Assembly (NCBI RefSeq): GCF_013839525.1
Contig: NZ_JACDIS010000008.1
Location: 167,762-231,761 of the forward strand
Length of the DNA stretch: 64,000 nt
Reading direction: 5' to 3'
DNA from: Chthonobacter rhizosphaerae
GTDB lineage: Bacteria; Pseudomonadota; Alphaproteobacteria; Rhizobiales; Pleomorphomonadaceae
Shown here: one piece after another, positions 35,310 through 45,230 of the stretch
Position numbering within the stretch: the first letter of the stretch is position 1
How the letters are laid out: each line of letters starts with the position of its first letter
Program-made: the position numbers and the translations under genes
Notes under the pieces: generated by a model
Seen by the model: the letters and a program-made list of their open reading frames with translations, nothing else
What the model was told of the DNA's origin: nothing
The model's database searches: none

Positions 35310-36737
35310 TCAGTCCACCGCCCGCGCCGCGGGTTCCGGCGTCGCTTCGGCCGCCGCCGCCGCTTGCGCGCCCCGGCCGGACACGGAGTGCCCGGCGTCG
35401 GGCGCGAGGCGCAGGAAGACCAGCGGCGCGATCAGGCTGATGGCCGACACGGCGAGGAAAGCCGGCACGAAGTCGGCCGCCACCAGCACCGTGTCGCCGC
35501 GGGCCGAGCGGGTGAACTCCAGCACCGCCGCCGCCACCGCGACGCCGAGCGCGATGGAAAGCTGCTGAGTGACGCTGGAGAGGCTCGTCGCCTGGCTCAT
35601 CGCCTTGCCCTCCAGGTCCGCATAGGCGAGGGCGTTGAGGGCCGTGAACTGCAAAGACCGGAAGAAGCCGCCGACGAGGAGCACGGTGAAGATCACCGCT
35701 CCCGGAGTCGCCTCCGTGAAAAGCGCCGTCACGGCCAGGAAACCCGTGGAGATGAAGCCGTTCGCGACCAGCACCGTCCGGAAGCCGAAGCGGCGCAGGA
35801 TGGGCGGCGCGGTGAACTTCATCAGCATGGCGCCCGCCGCCGCCGCAAAGGTGAGCGAGCCGGACGCGAAGGCCGTCATGCCGAAGCCGATCTGCAACAT
35901 GAGCGGCAAGAGGAACGGGATGGCGCCGATGCCGACGCGGAAGAACAGGCCGCCGATCACCGACGCCCGATACGTGGGCACCAGGAGGAGGCGCAGATCG
36001 ATCAGCGGGTGCTCGGCCCGCCGGGCGTGGACCACATAGGCGACGAGGAAGGCGAGCCCGAGGCCGATCATGGTGCCCACCACCTCGTGCGGCAGGATTC
36101 CGATGCCGCTCGCCGCCACGCCGAACACGAAGCCCGCGAGTCCGAACCCGGACAGGAGGAACCCGAAGGTGTCGAGCTTCGGCACGTCCGTGTCGCGCAC
36201 GTTGGCGATGTAGATGGAGACGAGCGCGAAGCCGAGCACGCCGATCGGCACGTTGATCCAGAAGATCCATCGCCAGTCGAACCATGTGGTGATGAAGCCG
36301 CCGACGGGTGGCCCGAGCATGGGCCCGATCAACCCCGGGACAGTGAGCCAGGAGAGGGCGCGCAGATAGTCCTTCTTCTCCACCGAGCGCAGCAGTACCA
36401 GCCGGCCGACCGGCACCATCATGGCCCCGCCCATGCCTTGCACCACCCGCGCCGCCACGAACCCCTCCAGCGACGACGACAGGCCGCAGAGCACCGACCC
36501 CGCCACGAACACCACGATCGCCAGCCGGAACACCGTGCGCGCACCGAACCGGTCCGCCATCCAGCCGGAGACGGGCGTGAAGATCGCGATGGAGAGGAGA
36601 TAGCTCGTGAAGGCGAGCTTGAGGGCGATGGGATCCACCCCGAGATCCACCGCGATCGCCGGCAGCGACGTCGCCACCACGGAGGAATCGAGGTTCTCCA
36701 TGAAAAGCGCGCAGGCGACGATGAGAGGGATCAACAT
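35310..36737 (-). CDS. MFS multidrug-type exporter, DHA2 family
   Basis: A 475-residue transporter with about 14 hydrophobic helices. MFS motifs: 'MADRFGARTVFRLA' after helix 2 (motif A), 'RVVQGMGGAMMVPVGRL' (motif B) and 'PGLIGPMLGPPVGGFI' (motif C, typical of antiporters). 'ENLDSSVVATSLPAIA' in helix 1 is the DHA2 (EmrB/QacA) signature with a membrane Asp. The start at ATG 36737 is chosen because everything upstream to 37370 in that frame is out-of-frame remnant. The C-terminal tail is Ala-rich. No membrane fusion partner gene nearby. Confidence 0.88.
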   Translation of the reverse strand: MLIPLIVACALFMENLDSSVVATSLPAIAVDLGVDPIALKLAFTSYLLSIAIFTPVSGWMADRFGARTVFRLAIVVFVAGSVLCGLSSSLEGFVAARVVQGMGGAMMVPVGRLVLLRSVEKKDYLRALSWLTVPGLIGPMLGPPVGGFITTWFDWRWIFWINVPIGVLGFALVSIYIANVRDTDVPKLDTFGFLLSGFGLAGFVFGVAASGIGILPHEVVGTMIGLGLAFLVAYVVHARRAEHPLIDLRLLLVPTYRASVIGGLFFRVGIGAIPFLLPLMLQIGFGMTAFASGSLTFAAAAGAMLMKFTAPPILRRFGFRTVLVANGFISTGFLAVTALFTEATPGAVIFTVLLVGGFFRSLQFTALNALAYADLEGKAMSQATSLSSVTQQLSIALGVAVAAAVLEFTRSARGDTVLVAADFVPAFLAVSAISLIAPLVFLRLAPDAGHSVSGRGAQAAAAAEATPEPAARAVD

Positions 36738-36819
36738 GGGGACGGCGCCGGACGAAAATCGTACGGTAGCCTTATGGATCGGATCGGCTCCGCCGTCGAG
36801 AGCTATTGCACGACGGCCT

Positions 36820-36944
36820 CGGAAGCGGCCGAAAGGCGGCGTTGCCCCGCAGCGCGTCGGCTGGAATGGCCGGCCGCGCGAGGCTGAGCACGTCGCGCAG
36901 CAGGTTGGTGGGTGGCCCGTTGTGGCCGCATCCGTTCCGGTCAG
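36820..36944 (-). pseudogene. Remnant of the 5' end of the nucleotidyltransferase gene
   Basis: Reading the minus strand, this segment encodes 'NLLRDVLSLARPAIPADALR', near-identical to residues 14-33 of the intact gene at 37437-37955 ('DLLRDVLSLTRPAIPPDILR'), and continues 'GNAAFRPL' beside 'TNSPLRPL'. The first codons also match (CTGACCGGAACGG beside TTGACGGGAACAGG), but one base is missing and no start codon remains. The likeness stops after about 40 codons. It is therefore a decayed, frameshifted partial copy just upstream of the MFS exporter gene. Confidence 0.8.
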
Positions 36945-37032
36945 ATCGCAGTTGCGCGCCGGGGCCGCGTGGTCCACAACCAAGGGTGGACGGTTCGCCC
37001 CAGGTCCCGGGTCGGTCCTGAACCGCGGGCAT

Positions 37033-37440
37033 CTACCGCCCCAGCAATTCCTCCGGCACTGGACCCCAGCCGACATAGTGTCTGATGCCGCTGTCTCCAA
37101 AAACAACGAGTGGCTTTGCGAGGCGATACAAGTCCGTTCTTTCCAGCAGATATCGAATGACAGGGTCGTTGGGTCGTGCTGAGTAGACGTCCAAGATAAC
37201 CGTTTCCTCGGGGTAGTCCTTGTAAATCGGCTCCTCGTCCTCTTCGTAGAAGTTCGAATGTGTATGTATGTGCATGGCTTGCCCATCGCTGTAGCTTTCG
37301 TAACCACCCACATGAATATTCTCGTGAAGCGTTCTCGCCAGCCTGAAGCGATCGACAAAGACGCGACCAACCTCCTCGAAGGTTTCCGGATTCAGATTTC
37401 CGATATAGGCGAAGTAAGCCTGAATACATAATCTTGTCAC
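37033..37440 (-). CDS. Unknown protein encoded with a nucleotidyltransferase
   Basis: A 135-residue protein I do not recognise. It starts at GTG 37440, which shares a GTGA overlap with the stop of the upstream nucleotidyltransferase gene, a sign of translational coupling. It is acidic in the middle ('NFYEEDEEPIYKDYPEE') and aromatic-rich, with several His ('HENIHVGGY', 'MHIHTHSN') that could bind metal. No signal peptide or membrane helix. Base composition is clearly more AT-rich than neighbours. The His-rich block followed by acidic residues could suit an enzyme or an antidote partner; this is inference only. Confidence 0.75.
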   Translation of the reverse strand: MTRLCIQAYFAYIGNLNPETFEEVGRVFVDRFRLARTLHENIHVGGYESYSDGQAMHIHTHSNFYEEDEEPIYKDYPEETVILDVYSARPNDPVIRYLLERTDLYRLAKPLVVFGDSGIRHYVGWGPVPEELLGR

Positions 37441-37955
37441 GGCAGTATCCTGTATTCTCCACGTTTGGTGACAGATCCCCAATCCTTGAAGATCATGAAA
37501 GTTATTTTGGGTCGGCCTATCGCTGCTTGGATCCGCACGAGCGCCGGCTCCAGTCCCAGAGGCCGAAGCTGATTCGAGCGGATTGGCGCCGTCCTGCCCC
37601 CGCCGCGGATCTCCACACCCAACCTCCGCGCCTGCTCGAAGAGCTGCGCGTCCACGATGGCGAGGTCGACGTCGCTTTTTTCGCCGGTGTCGAAGAGGAG
37701 CCGCCTTGTGAAGCGGAAGCCGGTGTTCAGGCTGCCACGCATGACGAGCCAGGCGTTCGGGTGGCCGGCGGTTTCCAGATCACGATAGGCATTATTCACA
37801 ACTGAAAAATACGTCCGGTCATCCGAAAAGCCAAGAGGCCTCAGTGGAGAGTTGGTCCTCAGAATGTCCGGCGGGATGGCGGGACGCGTGAGGCTCAGCA
37901 CGTCCCGCAACAGATCGGCCGGCGGCTGGTAGTGCCCCGCACCTGTTCCCGTCAA
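37437..37955 (-). CDS. Nucleotidyltransferase-fold protein of a two-gene cassette
   Basis: A 172-residue protein with the minimal polymerase-beta type nucleotidyltransferase pattern: Gly-Ser in 'VMRGSLNTGF' (74-75) followed by the acid pair in 'GEKSDVDLAIVD' (D95, D97). The N-terminal part ('DLLRDVLSLTRPAIPPDIL') is helical. The first start codon is TTG 37955; there is no ATG or GTG between it and an in-frame stop at 38037, though the codons between read like coding sequence. It shares four bases with the next gene. Similar folds occur in antitoxin-like MNT proteins, toxin NTases and resistance enzymes; which applies here is unknown. Confidence 0.75.
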   Translation of the reverse strand: MTGTGAGHYQPPADLLRDVLSLTRPAIPPDILRTNSPLRPLGFSDDRTYFSVVNNAYRDLETAGHPNAWLVMRGSLNTGFRFTRRLLFDTGEKSDVDLAIVDAQLFEQARRLGVEIRGGGRTAPIRSNQLRPLGLEPALVRIQAAIGRPKITFMIFKDWGSVTKRGEYRILP

Positions 37956-38108
37956 TGCGCGATGACGGGCAAGGGCGGCTTGTTCGACGGCGCGCAGATG
38001 CGCGACGGATTGGACAGGGCCCCGCCCGCGCGGCTATACCGCTCCCGTCCGAACACCCTGTTGCCGCTTACCCGCGCTCGTCAGCGGGAGTGAGCGAGGA
38101 GAGACCCG

Positions 38109-40097
38109 ATGACCGTTCACATCACCTTCCCCGACGGCTCCGTGCGCGACTTCGAGCCGGGCACCACCGGCCTCGCCATCGCCGAGGGCATTTCCAAGTC
38201 GCTCGCCAAGAAGGCGGTGGCGATGGCGCTCGACGGGGTGCTGACCGACCTTTCCGACCCCATCACCCGCGACGCCCGGCTGGAGATCGTGACGCGCGAC
38301 GACCCGCGCGCGCTGGAGCTCATCCGCCACGATGCGGCGCACGTGATGGCCGAGGCGGTGCAGGAGCTCTTCCCCGGCACCCAGGTGACCATCGGCCCGG
38401 TGATCGAGAACGGCTTCTACTACGACTTCTTCCGTCCCGAAGGCCCGTTCACCCCGGACGACCTGCCGGTGATCGAGGCGAAAATGCGCGAGATCATCGC
38501 CCGCGACGCCCGCTTCACCAAGGAGGAGTGGACCCGCGACCAGGCGAAGGACTGGTTCGCCACCAAGGGCGAGGCGTTCAAGATCGAGCTGGTCGACGCC
38601 ATTCCCGAAGACCAGACCTTGAAGATCTACCGCCAGGGCCAGTGGCTCGACCTCTGCCGCGGCCCGCACATGACCTCCACGGGCAAGATCGGCAACGCCT
38701 TCAAGCTGATGAAGGTGGCCGGCGCCTATTGGCGCGGCGACAGCAACCGCGAGATGCTGACCCGCATCTATGCGACCGCTTGGCACACCGAGGATGAGCT
38801 GAAGGCCTATCTCCACATGCTGGAGGAAGCCGAGAAGCGCGACCACCGGCGGCTCGGCCGGGAGATGGACCTGTTCCACTTCCAGGAGGAGGGGCCCGGC
38901 GTCGTGTTCTGGCACGGCAAGGGCTGGACCATGTTCCAGGAGCTGGTGGCCTACATGCGCCGGCGCCTGCGCGGCGACTACCAGGAGGTGAACGCGCCGC
39001 AGGTGCTCGACAAGAGCCTGTGGGAGACCTCCGGCCACTGGGGCTGGTACAAGGAGAACATGTTCGGCGTGCAGTCCGCCGGCGACGACGCCGAGGACAA
39101 GCGCCTGTTCGCCCTGAAGCCGATGAACTGCCCCGGTCACGTGCAGATCTTCAAGCACGGCCTGAGGTCCTACCGCGAACTGCCGCTCCGCATGGCGGAG
39201 TTCGGCGTGGTGCATCGCTACGAGCCGTCGGGCGCCATGCACGGCCTGATGCGCGTGCGCGGCTTCACCCAGGACGACGCGCACATCTTCTGCACCGAGG
39301 AGCAGATGGCGGCCGAGTGCCACAAGATCAACGACCTGATCCTGTCGGTCTACCGCGATTTCGGCTTCGAAGAGGTGGTGGTGAAGCTCTCCACCCGGCC
39401 GGAGAAGCGCGTCGGCTCTGACGCGCTCTGGGACCACGCCGAGGAGGTCATGACCAAGGTGCTGGAGGAGATCGCCGCCCAGTCCGGCGGGCGCATCAAG
39501 ACCGGCATCAACCCGGGCGAGGGCGCCTTCTACGGCCCGAAGTTCGAGTACACCCTGCGCGACGCCATCGGCCGCGAATGGCAGTGCGGCACCACCCAGG
39601 TGGACTTCAATCTGCCGGAACGGTTCGGCGCGTTCTACGTGGACAAGGACGGCGAGAAGAAGACCCCGGTGATGATCCACCGGGCCATCTGCGGCTCCAT
39701 GGAGCGCTTCCTCGGCATCCTGATCGAGAACTTCGCCGGCCACTTCCCGCTGTGGCTCGCCCCGACCCAGGTGGTGGTGACCACCATCACCTCCGACGCC
39801 GACGCCTATGCGGCCGAAGTGCACCAGAAGCTGCTGCGCGCGGGCGTCCGGGCCGAGGTGGATCTTCGCAACGAGAAGATCAACTACAAGGTCCGCGAGC
39901 ACAGCCACGCCAAGGTGCCGCTCATCTTCGTGTGCGGGAAGCGTGAGGCGGAGGAGGGCACCGTCAACGTGCGCCGCCTTGGCAGCCAACACCCGACCGG
40001 CATGTCGCTCGCCGACGCGCTCGCCCTGGTGGCCGACGAGACCGTGCCGCCGGACGTGAAGCGGGCGAAGGTCGGACTGGCCGAGGCCGCCGAGTGA
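38109..40097 (+). CDS. thrS: Threonyl-tRNA synthetase
   Basis: A 662-residue class II synthetase with all domains: N-terminal TGS (residues 1-65, '[15 protein letters not shown]'), editing domain ('[17 protein letters not shown]', with H-x3-H, and Cys/His in 'DLCRGPHM'), catalytic core with motif 2 '[18 protein letters not shown]' and zinc ligands Cys/His/His ('MNCPGHV', and later His in 'MIHRAICGS'), and anticodon-binding domain from about 560. Starts at ATG 38109 after GGAGAG. No T-box leader, as expected for Alphaproteobacteria. Confidence 0.96.
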   Translation: MTVHITFPDGSVRDFEPGTTGLAIAEGISKSLAKKAVAMALDGVLTDLSDPITRDARLEIVTRDDPRALELIRHDAAHVMAEAVQELFPGTQVTIGPVIENGFYYDFFRPEGPFTPDDLPVIEAKMREIIARDARFTKEEWTRDQAKDWFATKGEAFKIELVDAIPEDQTLKIYRQGQWLDLCRGPHMTSTGKIGNAFKLMKVAGAYWRGDSNREMLTRIYATAWHTEDELKAYLHMLEEAEKRDHRRLGREMDLFHFQEEGPGVVFWHGKGWTMFQELVAYMRRRLRGDYQEVNAPQVLDKSLWETSGHWGWYKENMFGVQSAGDDAEDKRLFALKPMNCPGHVQIFKHGLRSYRELPLRMAEFGVVHRYEPSGAMHGLMRVRGFTQDDAHIFCTEEQMAAECHKINDLILSVYRDFGFEEVVVKLSTRPEKRVGSDALWDHAEEVMTKVLEEIAAQSGGRIKTGINPGEGAFYGPKFEYTLRDAIGREWQCGTTQVDFNLPERFGAFYVDKDGEKKTPVMIHRAICGSMERFLGILIENFAGHFPLWLAPTQVVVTTITSDADAYAAEVHQKLLRAGVRAEVDLRNEKINYKVREHSHAKVPLIFVCGKREAEEGTVNVRRLGSQHPTGMSLADALALVADETVPPDVKRAKVGLAEAAE

Positions 40098-40105
40098 CGA
40101 TCGAG

Positions 40106-40132
40106 AGGGGCTCCCACCGGGAGCCCCTTTCT
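40106..40132 (+). terminator. Intrinsic terminator after thrS
   Basis: AGGGGCTCCC (40106-40115) pairs with GGGAGCCCCT (40119-40128) across a three-base loop, followed by TTCTT. It lies just after the thrS stop and before the convergent ruvX gene. Confidence 0.88.
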
Positions 40133-40182
40133 TCGTCCGGGCACGGCGCGCGTGGTCGCGCCGGACGGTCGCTCGCCGGGCC

Positions 40183-40689
40183 TCAGTAGAGCCGGCTGCG
40201 AGGGTCGTCGCTGCGCTCGGCCACGTGCAGGCGGTCGAGGAAGCCCTGCAGGATGAAGCTCGCCGCCATCTTGTCCACCACCTCGCCGCGCCGCTTGCGC
40301 GAGGCATCCGCCTCCAGGAGCGTGCGGGTCACGGCGGCGGTCGACAGGCGCTCGTCCCAGAACACCATCGGCAGGTCGGTCAGCGGCCGGAGCAGGCGCA
40401 CGAAGGCGCGGGTGGACTGTGCGCGCGGACCCTCGCTGCCGTCCATGTTGACCGGCAGGCCGACGACGAGGCCGCCGACGCCCTGCCGGGCCGCGAGGGC
40501 GAGAAGCTTCTCGACGTCCTTGGTGAACTTCACCCGCGGGATGGTCTCCAGCGGCGAGGCGATCCGGAAGCCGGCGTCGGACACCGCGATGCCGATGGTC
40601 TTGGTGCCGAGGTCGAGCCCGAACAGGCGCGCCCCGGCCGGCAGGGCCGCCCTGAAGGCGAAGGGATCGTCGTGGAGCTCGGCTGTCAT
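40183..40689 (-). CDS. ruvX: Holliday junction resolvase-like protein RuvX/YqgF
   Basis: A 168-residue RNase H-fold protein. '[17 protein letters not shown]' carries the first catalytic Asp, '[15 protein letters not shown]' the conserved G-L-P block and '[15 protein letters not shown]' the D-E-R-x-S-T motif; the last Asp/His part is '[13 protein letters not shown]'. YqgF/RuvX is needed for 16S rRNA 5' processing in E. coli. The start is ATG 40689, 30 bases after the neighbouring gene end, so co-transcription with the upstream minus-strand gene is likely. Confidence 0.92.
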   Translation of the reverse strand: MTAELHDDPFAFRAALPAGARLFGLDLGTKTIGIAVSDAGFRIASPLETIPRVKFTKDVEKLLALAARQGVGGLVVGLPVNMDGSEGPRAQSTRAFVRLLRPLTDLPMVFWDERLSTAAVTRTLLEADASRKRRGEVVDKMAASFILQGFLDRLHVAERSDDPRSRLY

Positions 40690-40720
40690 GGCGCCGGGAT
40701 AGCACGGCGCGGGCGGAGGG

Positions 40721-41164
40721 TCACGCCTCCTCGGGCGTCCCGTCCGGGTCCGCGTCCACGCCGGCGCCGGCGTCGTCCACCCGCTGCTCCAGGGCGGCGA
40801 CCAGACGCTCGGCGGCGGCCGGGTCGGCCCGCAGCAGCGCCATGAAGGCCTCCTCGGCCTTGTCCTCGAGCGCGCGATGGTAGCGCGCCTTCACCGTCTC
40901 CACCCTGTTCGCCACCTGCCGCAGCCGCTCCAGGCCGGCGCCGGGCCGGTCGTCGGCGAGTTCCAGGAGCGCTTCGGTCAGGATGCCGAGCTGCTTGCCG
41001 AAGCTCGCCACCTCCGAGACGATCCGCTCCTCGATCTCCCGGTCGCCCGCATAGGTGACGACGGTCGGCGACAGCCAATTGGTAACCGGGGCGATCACCT
41101 GTTGGTTGGAGTCCGCGCCGGGGAACTTGATTTCCGTCGGCCAGGGAAATGGGAACGTCAGCAT
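40721..41164 (-). CDS. Hypothetical helical protein
   Basis: A 147-residue protein with no named domain that I recognise. It begins '[16 protein letters not shown]' and has long helical stretches ('[17 protein letters not shown]', '[16 protein letters not shown]') and an acidic C-terminal tail ending '...PDGTPEEA'. The start at 41164 was picked because upstream codons to 41239 are unlike the rest. It lies 31 bases before ruvX on the same strand. The helical, coiled-coil like character suggests a structural or binding role. Confidence 0.7.
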   Translation of the reverse strand: MLTFPFPWPTEIKFPGADSNQQVIAPVTNWLSPTVVTYAGDREIEERIVSEVASFGKQLGILTEALLELADDRPGAGLERLRQVANRVETVKARYHRALEDKAEEAFMALLRADPAAAERLVAALEQRVDDAGAGVDADPDGTPEEA

Positions 41165-41321
41165 GGCAGCCCCGGTCTCTTCGCGCTGCAGCATGCTAGC
41201 ACGGCAAAACACCGGTGGCGATGCGCGGGACCTTGGCACAATGGCTTGGTCTGGCTTTTCAGGCGGTCCGGACTACCTTGTCGGCTGTCCCCCACGTCCC
41301 TCCCGAGGAGGAGCTTCGCCC

Positions 41322-42023
41322 ATGAAGATCACCTGGTACGGCCATTCCGCTTTCCGCGTCGACTACGCGGGCGCGACCATCCTGTTCGATCCGTTCCTGT
41401 CCCAGAATCCCAGCTTCAAGGGCGAGATCGCCACGGTTCAGGAGGGCGTGACGCATATCGTCCTCACCCACGGCCACGGCGACCACCTGGGCGACACCAT
41501 TCCGATCGCCAAGGCGACCGGCGCGAAGGTGATCACCAACGCGGATCTCTGCGGCTTCCTCGGCGCGCGCGGGCTCACCAACCTGGATCCAGGCAACACG
41601 GGCGGCACCATTGACCAGGGCGGCTTCTCGGTCAGCTTCGTCAACGCGCTCCACTCGTCGGCGACCCAGACCGAGGACGGCGTCTCGCACGCGCTCGGCA
41701 ACCCGAACGGCATCATCCTGAAGGCGCCCGGCGAGAAGACGCTCTACCACATGGGCGACACCGACATCTTCGGCGACATGGCGCTGATCGACGAAATCCA
41801 CCGGCCCGCGGTCGGCCTGGTGCCGATCGGCGACCGCTTCACCATGGGCGGCAAGGTGGCCGCAATGGCCTGCCGGCGCTTCTTCTCGTTCGAGACGGTG
41901 ATCCCGTGCCACTACGGCACCTTCCCGCTGATCGACGCCACGGCGGACGTGTTCGTGGAGGCCATGGGCGATCGCGCCGGCACCGTGAAGGTGCTCGGCC
42001 TCGGCGACAGCATAACGCTCTGA
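41322..42023 (+). CDS. Metal-dependent hydrolase, UPF0173/YtkL type (MBL fold)
   Basis: A 233-residue metallo-beta-lactamase fold protein of the UPF0173 family. N-terminal '[17 protein letters not shown]', metal motif '[12 protein letters not shown]' (H-x-H-x-D-H), later ligands '[12 protein letters not shown]' (D) and 'IPCHYGTFP' (H). Length is the family norm. Substrate unknown. The start ATG 41322 has ribosome site GAGGAGG. It is divergent from the helical hypothetical gene and convergent with the receiver-GGDEF gene; between them lies a GC-only stem near 42058-42081 without a T-run. Confidence 0.9.
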   Translation: MKITWYGHSAFRVDYAGATILFDPFLSQNPSFKGEIATVQEGVTHIVLTHGHGDHLGDTIPIAKATGAKVITNADLCGFLGARGLTNLDPGNTGGTIDQGGFSVSFVNALHSSATQTEDGVSHALGNPNGIILKAPGEKTLYHMGDTDIFGDMALIDEIHRPAVGLVPIGDRFTMGGKVAAMACRRFFSFETVIPCHYGTFPLIDATADVFVEAMGDRAGTVKVLGLGDSITL

Positions 42024-42083
42024 GGGGCGCGACGAGCCGGGCGCGGGGCGGCTGGACGCCGGCGGGGAGACGCCCCGCCGGGA

Positions 42084-42971
42084 TCACGACACCGGCGTCG
42101 GGGTGAAGCTCGAGACCCGGTTCCGGCCGCTGTTCTTGGCGTGGTAGAGCGCCGCGTCCGCACGGCGCTGGGTGTCCGCGATGGTCTCGCCGCTGTTCAG
42201 GACCGCGACGCCGAAGCTGGCCGTCACCGTGAAGGTCTCGCCGCCGGCTTCGATCGTCACCGCGGCGATCTGGTCGCGCAGGTATTCGGCCACCGAAACC
42301 GCGCCTTCCAGCGGCACGTCCGGCAGCACCACCGCGAACTCCTCGCCGTTGATGCGGCCGAACAGGGCGTCCGGCGGCATGCGCGACTGACCGATGCTGC
42401 GGATCACCTCGTCGCCGGCGTTGTGGCCGTAGACGTCGTTGATCCGCTTGAAGTGATCCACATCGAACAGGATCATGGACAGCACGCCGTCCGGCGGCAG
42501 GCTCGCGCTCGCCTCCTCGGCGCGCTCGAAGAAGGCGCGGCGGTTGAGGATGTCGCAGAGCGGATCCATCGTCGCGAGGGCGATCAGCCGCCGCTGCATC
42601 ACCAGGGTGCGTTCGGCGACGCGCAGGCGCGCGTTCAGCTCGTCGGGACGGGGCGGCTTCGGCATGAAGTCATCGGCGCCGGCGTCGAGTATTCCGATGA
42701 CGTGCTCCGAATCGGTGTTGGCCGACATGCCGATCACGTAGAGGGGGCGGCCCTTGTCGGCGAGCACCCGCACCTCCCAGCAGAGTTCGGTGCCCGACAA
42801 GGTGGCGACCTCGAAGGAGGTGATGACGACCTCCACGTCCGTGTTCTCGCGAACGAAATCGAGCGCTTCCTGGCCGTCCGTGAAGAGGCTGATCTGGTCG
42901 CCGCGGTTCTCGATCATTCTGTAGAGGATCATCAGCCCGGTCCGGCTGCCGTCCACGATCACGATATGCAT
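42084..42971 (-). CDS. Receiver-GGDEF protein with atypical key residues
   Basis: A 295-residue protein with an N-terminal receiver domain (1-120) and C-terminal GGDEF domain (130-290). In the receiver the phospho-acceptor Asp is replaced by Ser52 ('VVITSFEVATLSG'), while the acidic D7 and Lys105 remain. In the GGDEF domain the signature reads N-G-E-E-F (208-212) instead of G-G-E-E-F, with 'DVDHFKRINDVYGHNAGD' and 'TASFGVAV' intact. So phosphorylation by a kinase is unlikely and cyclase activity is uncertain. The start is ATG 42971; the longer frame to 43124 overlaps the gatC upstream region. Confidence 0.87.
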   Translation of the reverse strand: MHIVIVDGSRTGLMILYRMIENRGDQISLFTDGQEALDFVRENTDVEVVITSFEVATLSGTELCWEVRVLADKGRPLYVIGMSANTDSEHVIGILDAGADDFMPKPPRPDELNARLRVAERTLVMQRRLIALATMDPLCDILNRRAFFERAEEASASLPPDGVLSMILFDVDHFKRINDVYGHNAGDEVIRSIGQSRMPPDALFGRINGEEFAVVLPDVPLEGAVSVAEYLRDQIAAVTIEAGGETFTVTASFGVAVLNSGETIADTQRRADAALYHAKNSGRNRVSSFTPTPVS

Positions 42972-43159
42972 CGGCCTTGGTTCTTCTTCCTTGCCTGCCC
43001 AGGCATTCCGACCCTCAACACCTATCATGACGCGCCCGCCCTGGCGACCTAGGGCCCGCCCGCACTTCCATGATGGTGACTGGGCGGTTGGCGGACTGCG
43101 CGACCCTCTGCTATGAGGGCGCACGATCAGACACCTCCTTTCTCGAGGAACCGCCTCCC

Positions 43160-43447
43160 ATGTCCGTCGACACGGCCACCGTCACGCGCGTCGCGCGGCT
43201 CGCCCGCATCAAGGTGACCGCCGAGGAAGCCGAGCGCATGACCCACGAGCTGAACTCCATCCTGGGCTTCGTGGAACAGCTCGACGAGGTGGACGTCACG
43301 GGCGTGGAGCCGATGACGTCGGTGGTGAACAGCGTGATGCGCCGCCGGGCCGACGAGGTGACGGACGGCGGCGACGCCGCCCGGGTCACCGCCAATGCGC
43401 CCATGAGCGACGACAACTTCTTCCTGGTGCCGAAGGTGGTCGAATAG
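43160..43447 (+). CDS. gatC: Glu-tRNA(Gln)/Asp-tRNA(Asn) amidotransferase subunit C
   Basis: A 95-residue GatC that stabilises GatA in the amidotransferase. Hallmarks: '[17 protein letters not shown]' at the start, '[21 protein letters not shown]' in the middle and the C-terminal '[10 protein letters not shown]'. The ATG at 43160 gives the family length. It is the first gene of a gatC-gatA-gatB series, with gatA 60 bases on. Confidence 0.95.
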   Translation: MSVDTATVTRVARLARIKVTAEEAERMTHELNSILGFVEQLDEVDVTGVEPMTSVVNSVMRRRADEVTDGGDAARVTANAPMSDDNFFLVPKVVE

Positions 43448-43506
43448 GGCGCCGTCCGTCCTTGTCCATCGTTGCCGTCCCGTTCCTTTCTGCCGGATGT
43501 CCGCCC

Positions 43507-44982
<1,476 letters not shown>

Positions 44983-45230
44983 CGGTTCGACAGGTCGGCG
45001 GGTTGATTGCGGTGTCGACCGGATGGCCGAGGAGACCGTGGACGACTGCGCGCGCATCCTCGGCGCCTGCGACTTCGACGTCGGCGTCGCCCGGCGGACC
45101 CGCACGATGGTGATCGGCCCGAGGCGGCGACGGTCTGGCCCTTGACCTTCCGGCCCCGCCGTCCAATAGGAGGGGGACTATCCCGCTCCGATCGGGCGAC
45201 TTGCCGATCCCAGAGACACGAGCCCTCGCC

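Noticed and set aside
36738..37370. N-terminal extension of the MFS exporter
   Set aside because: The extension reads through the out-of-frame nucleotidyltransferase remnant; the transporter's first helix begins at 36737.
38034..40307. A 757-codon minus-strand open frame across thrS
   Set aside because: It is a frame shadow of thrS, which has full domain evidence on the plus strand.
42058..42081. Terminator between the UPF0173 gene and the receiver-GGDEF gene
   Set aside because: The stem is strong but has no T-run on either side, so it was not listed as an intrinsic terminator.
45023..45145. A 40-codon frame between gatA and gatB beginning MAEETVDDCARILG
   Set aside because: It looks slightly protein-like but has no ribosome site, no family I recognise and an Arg-rich end; could be a remnant.
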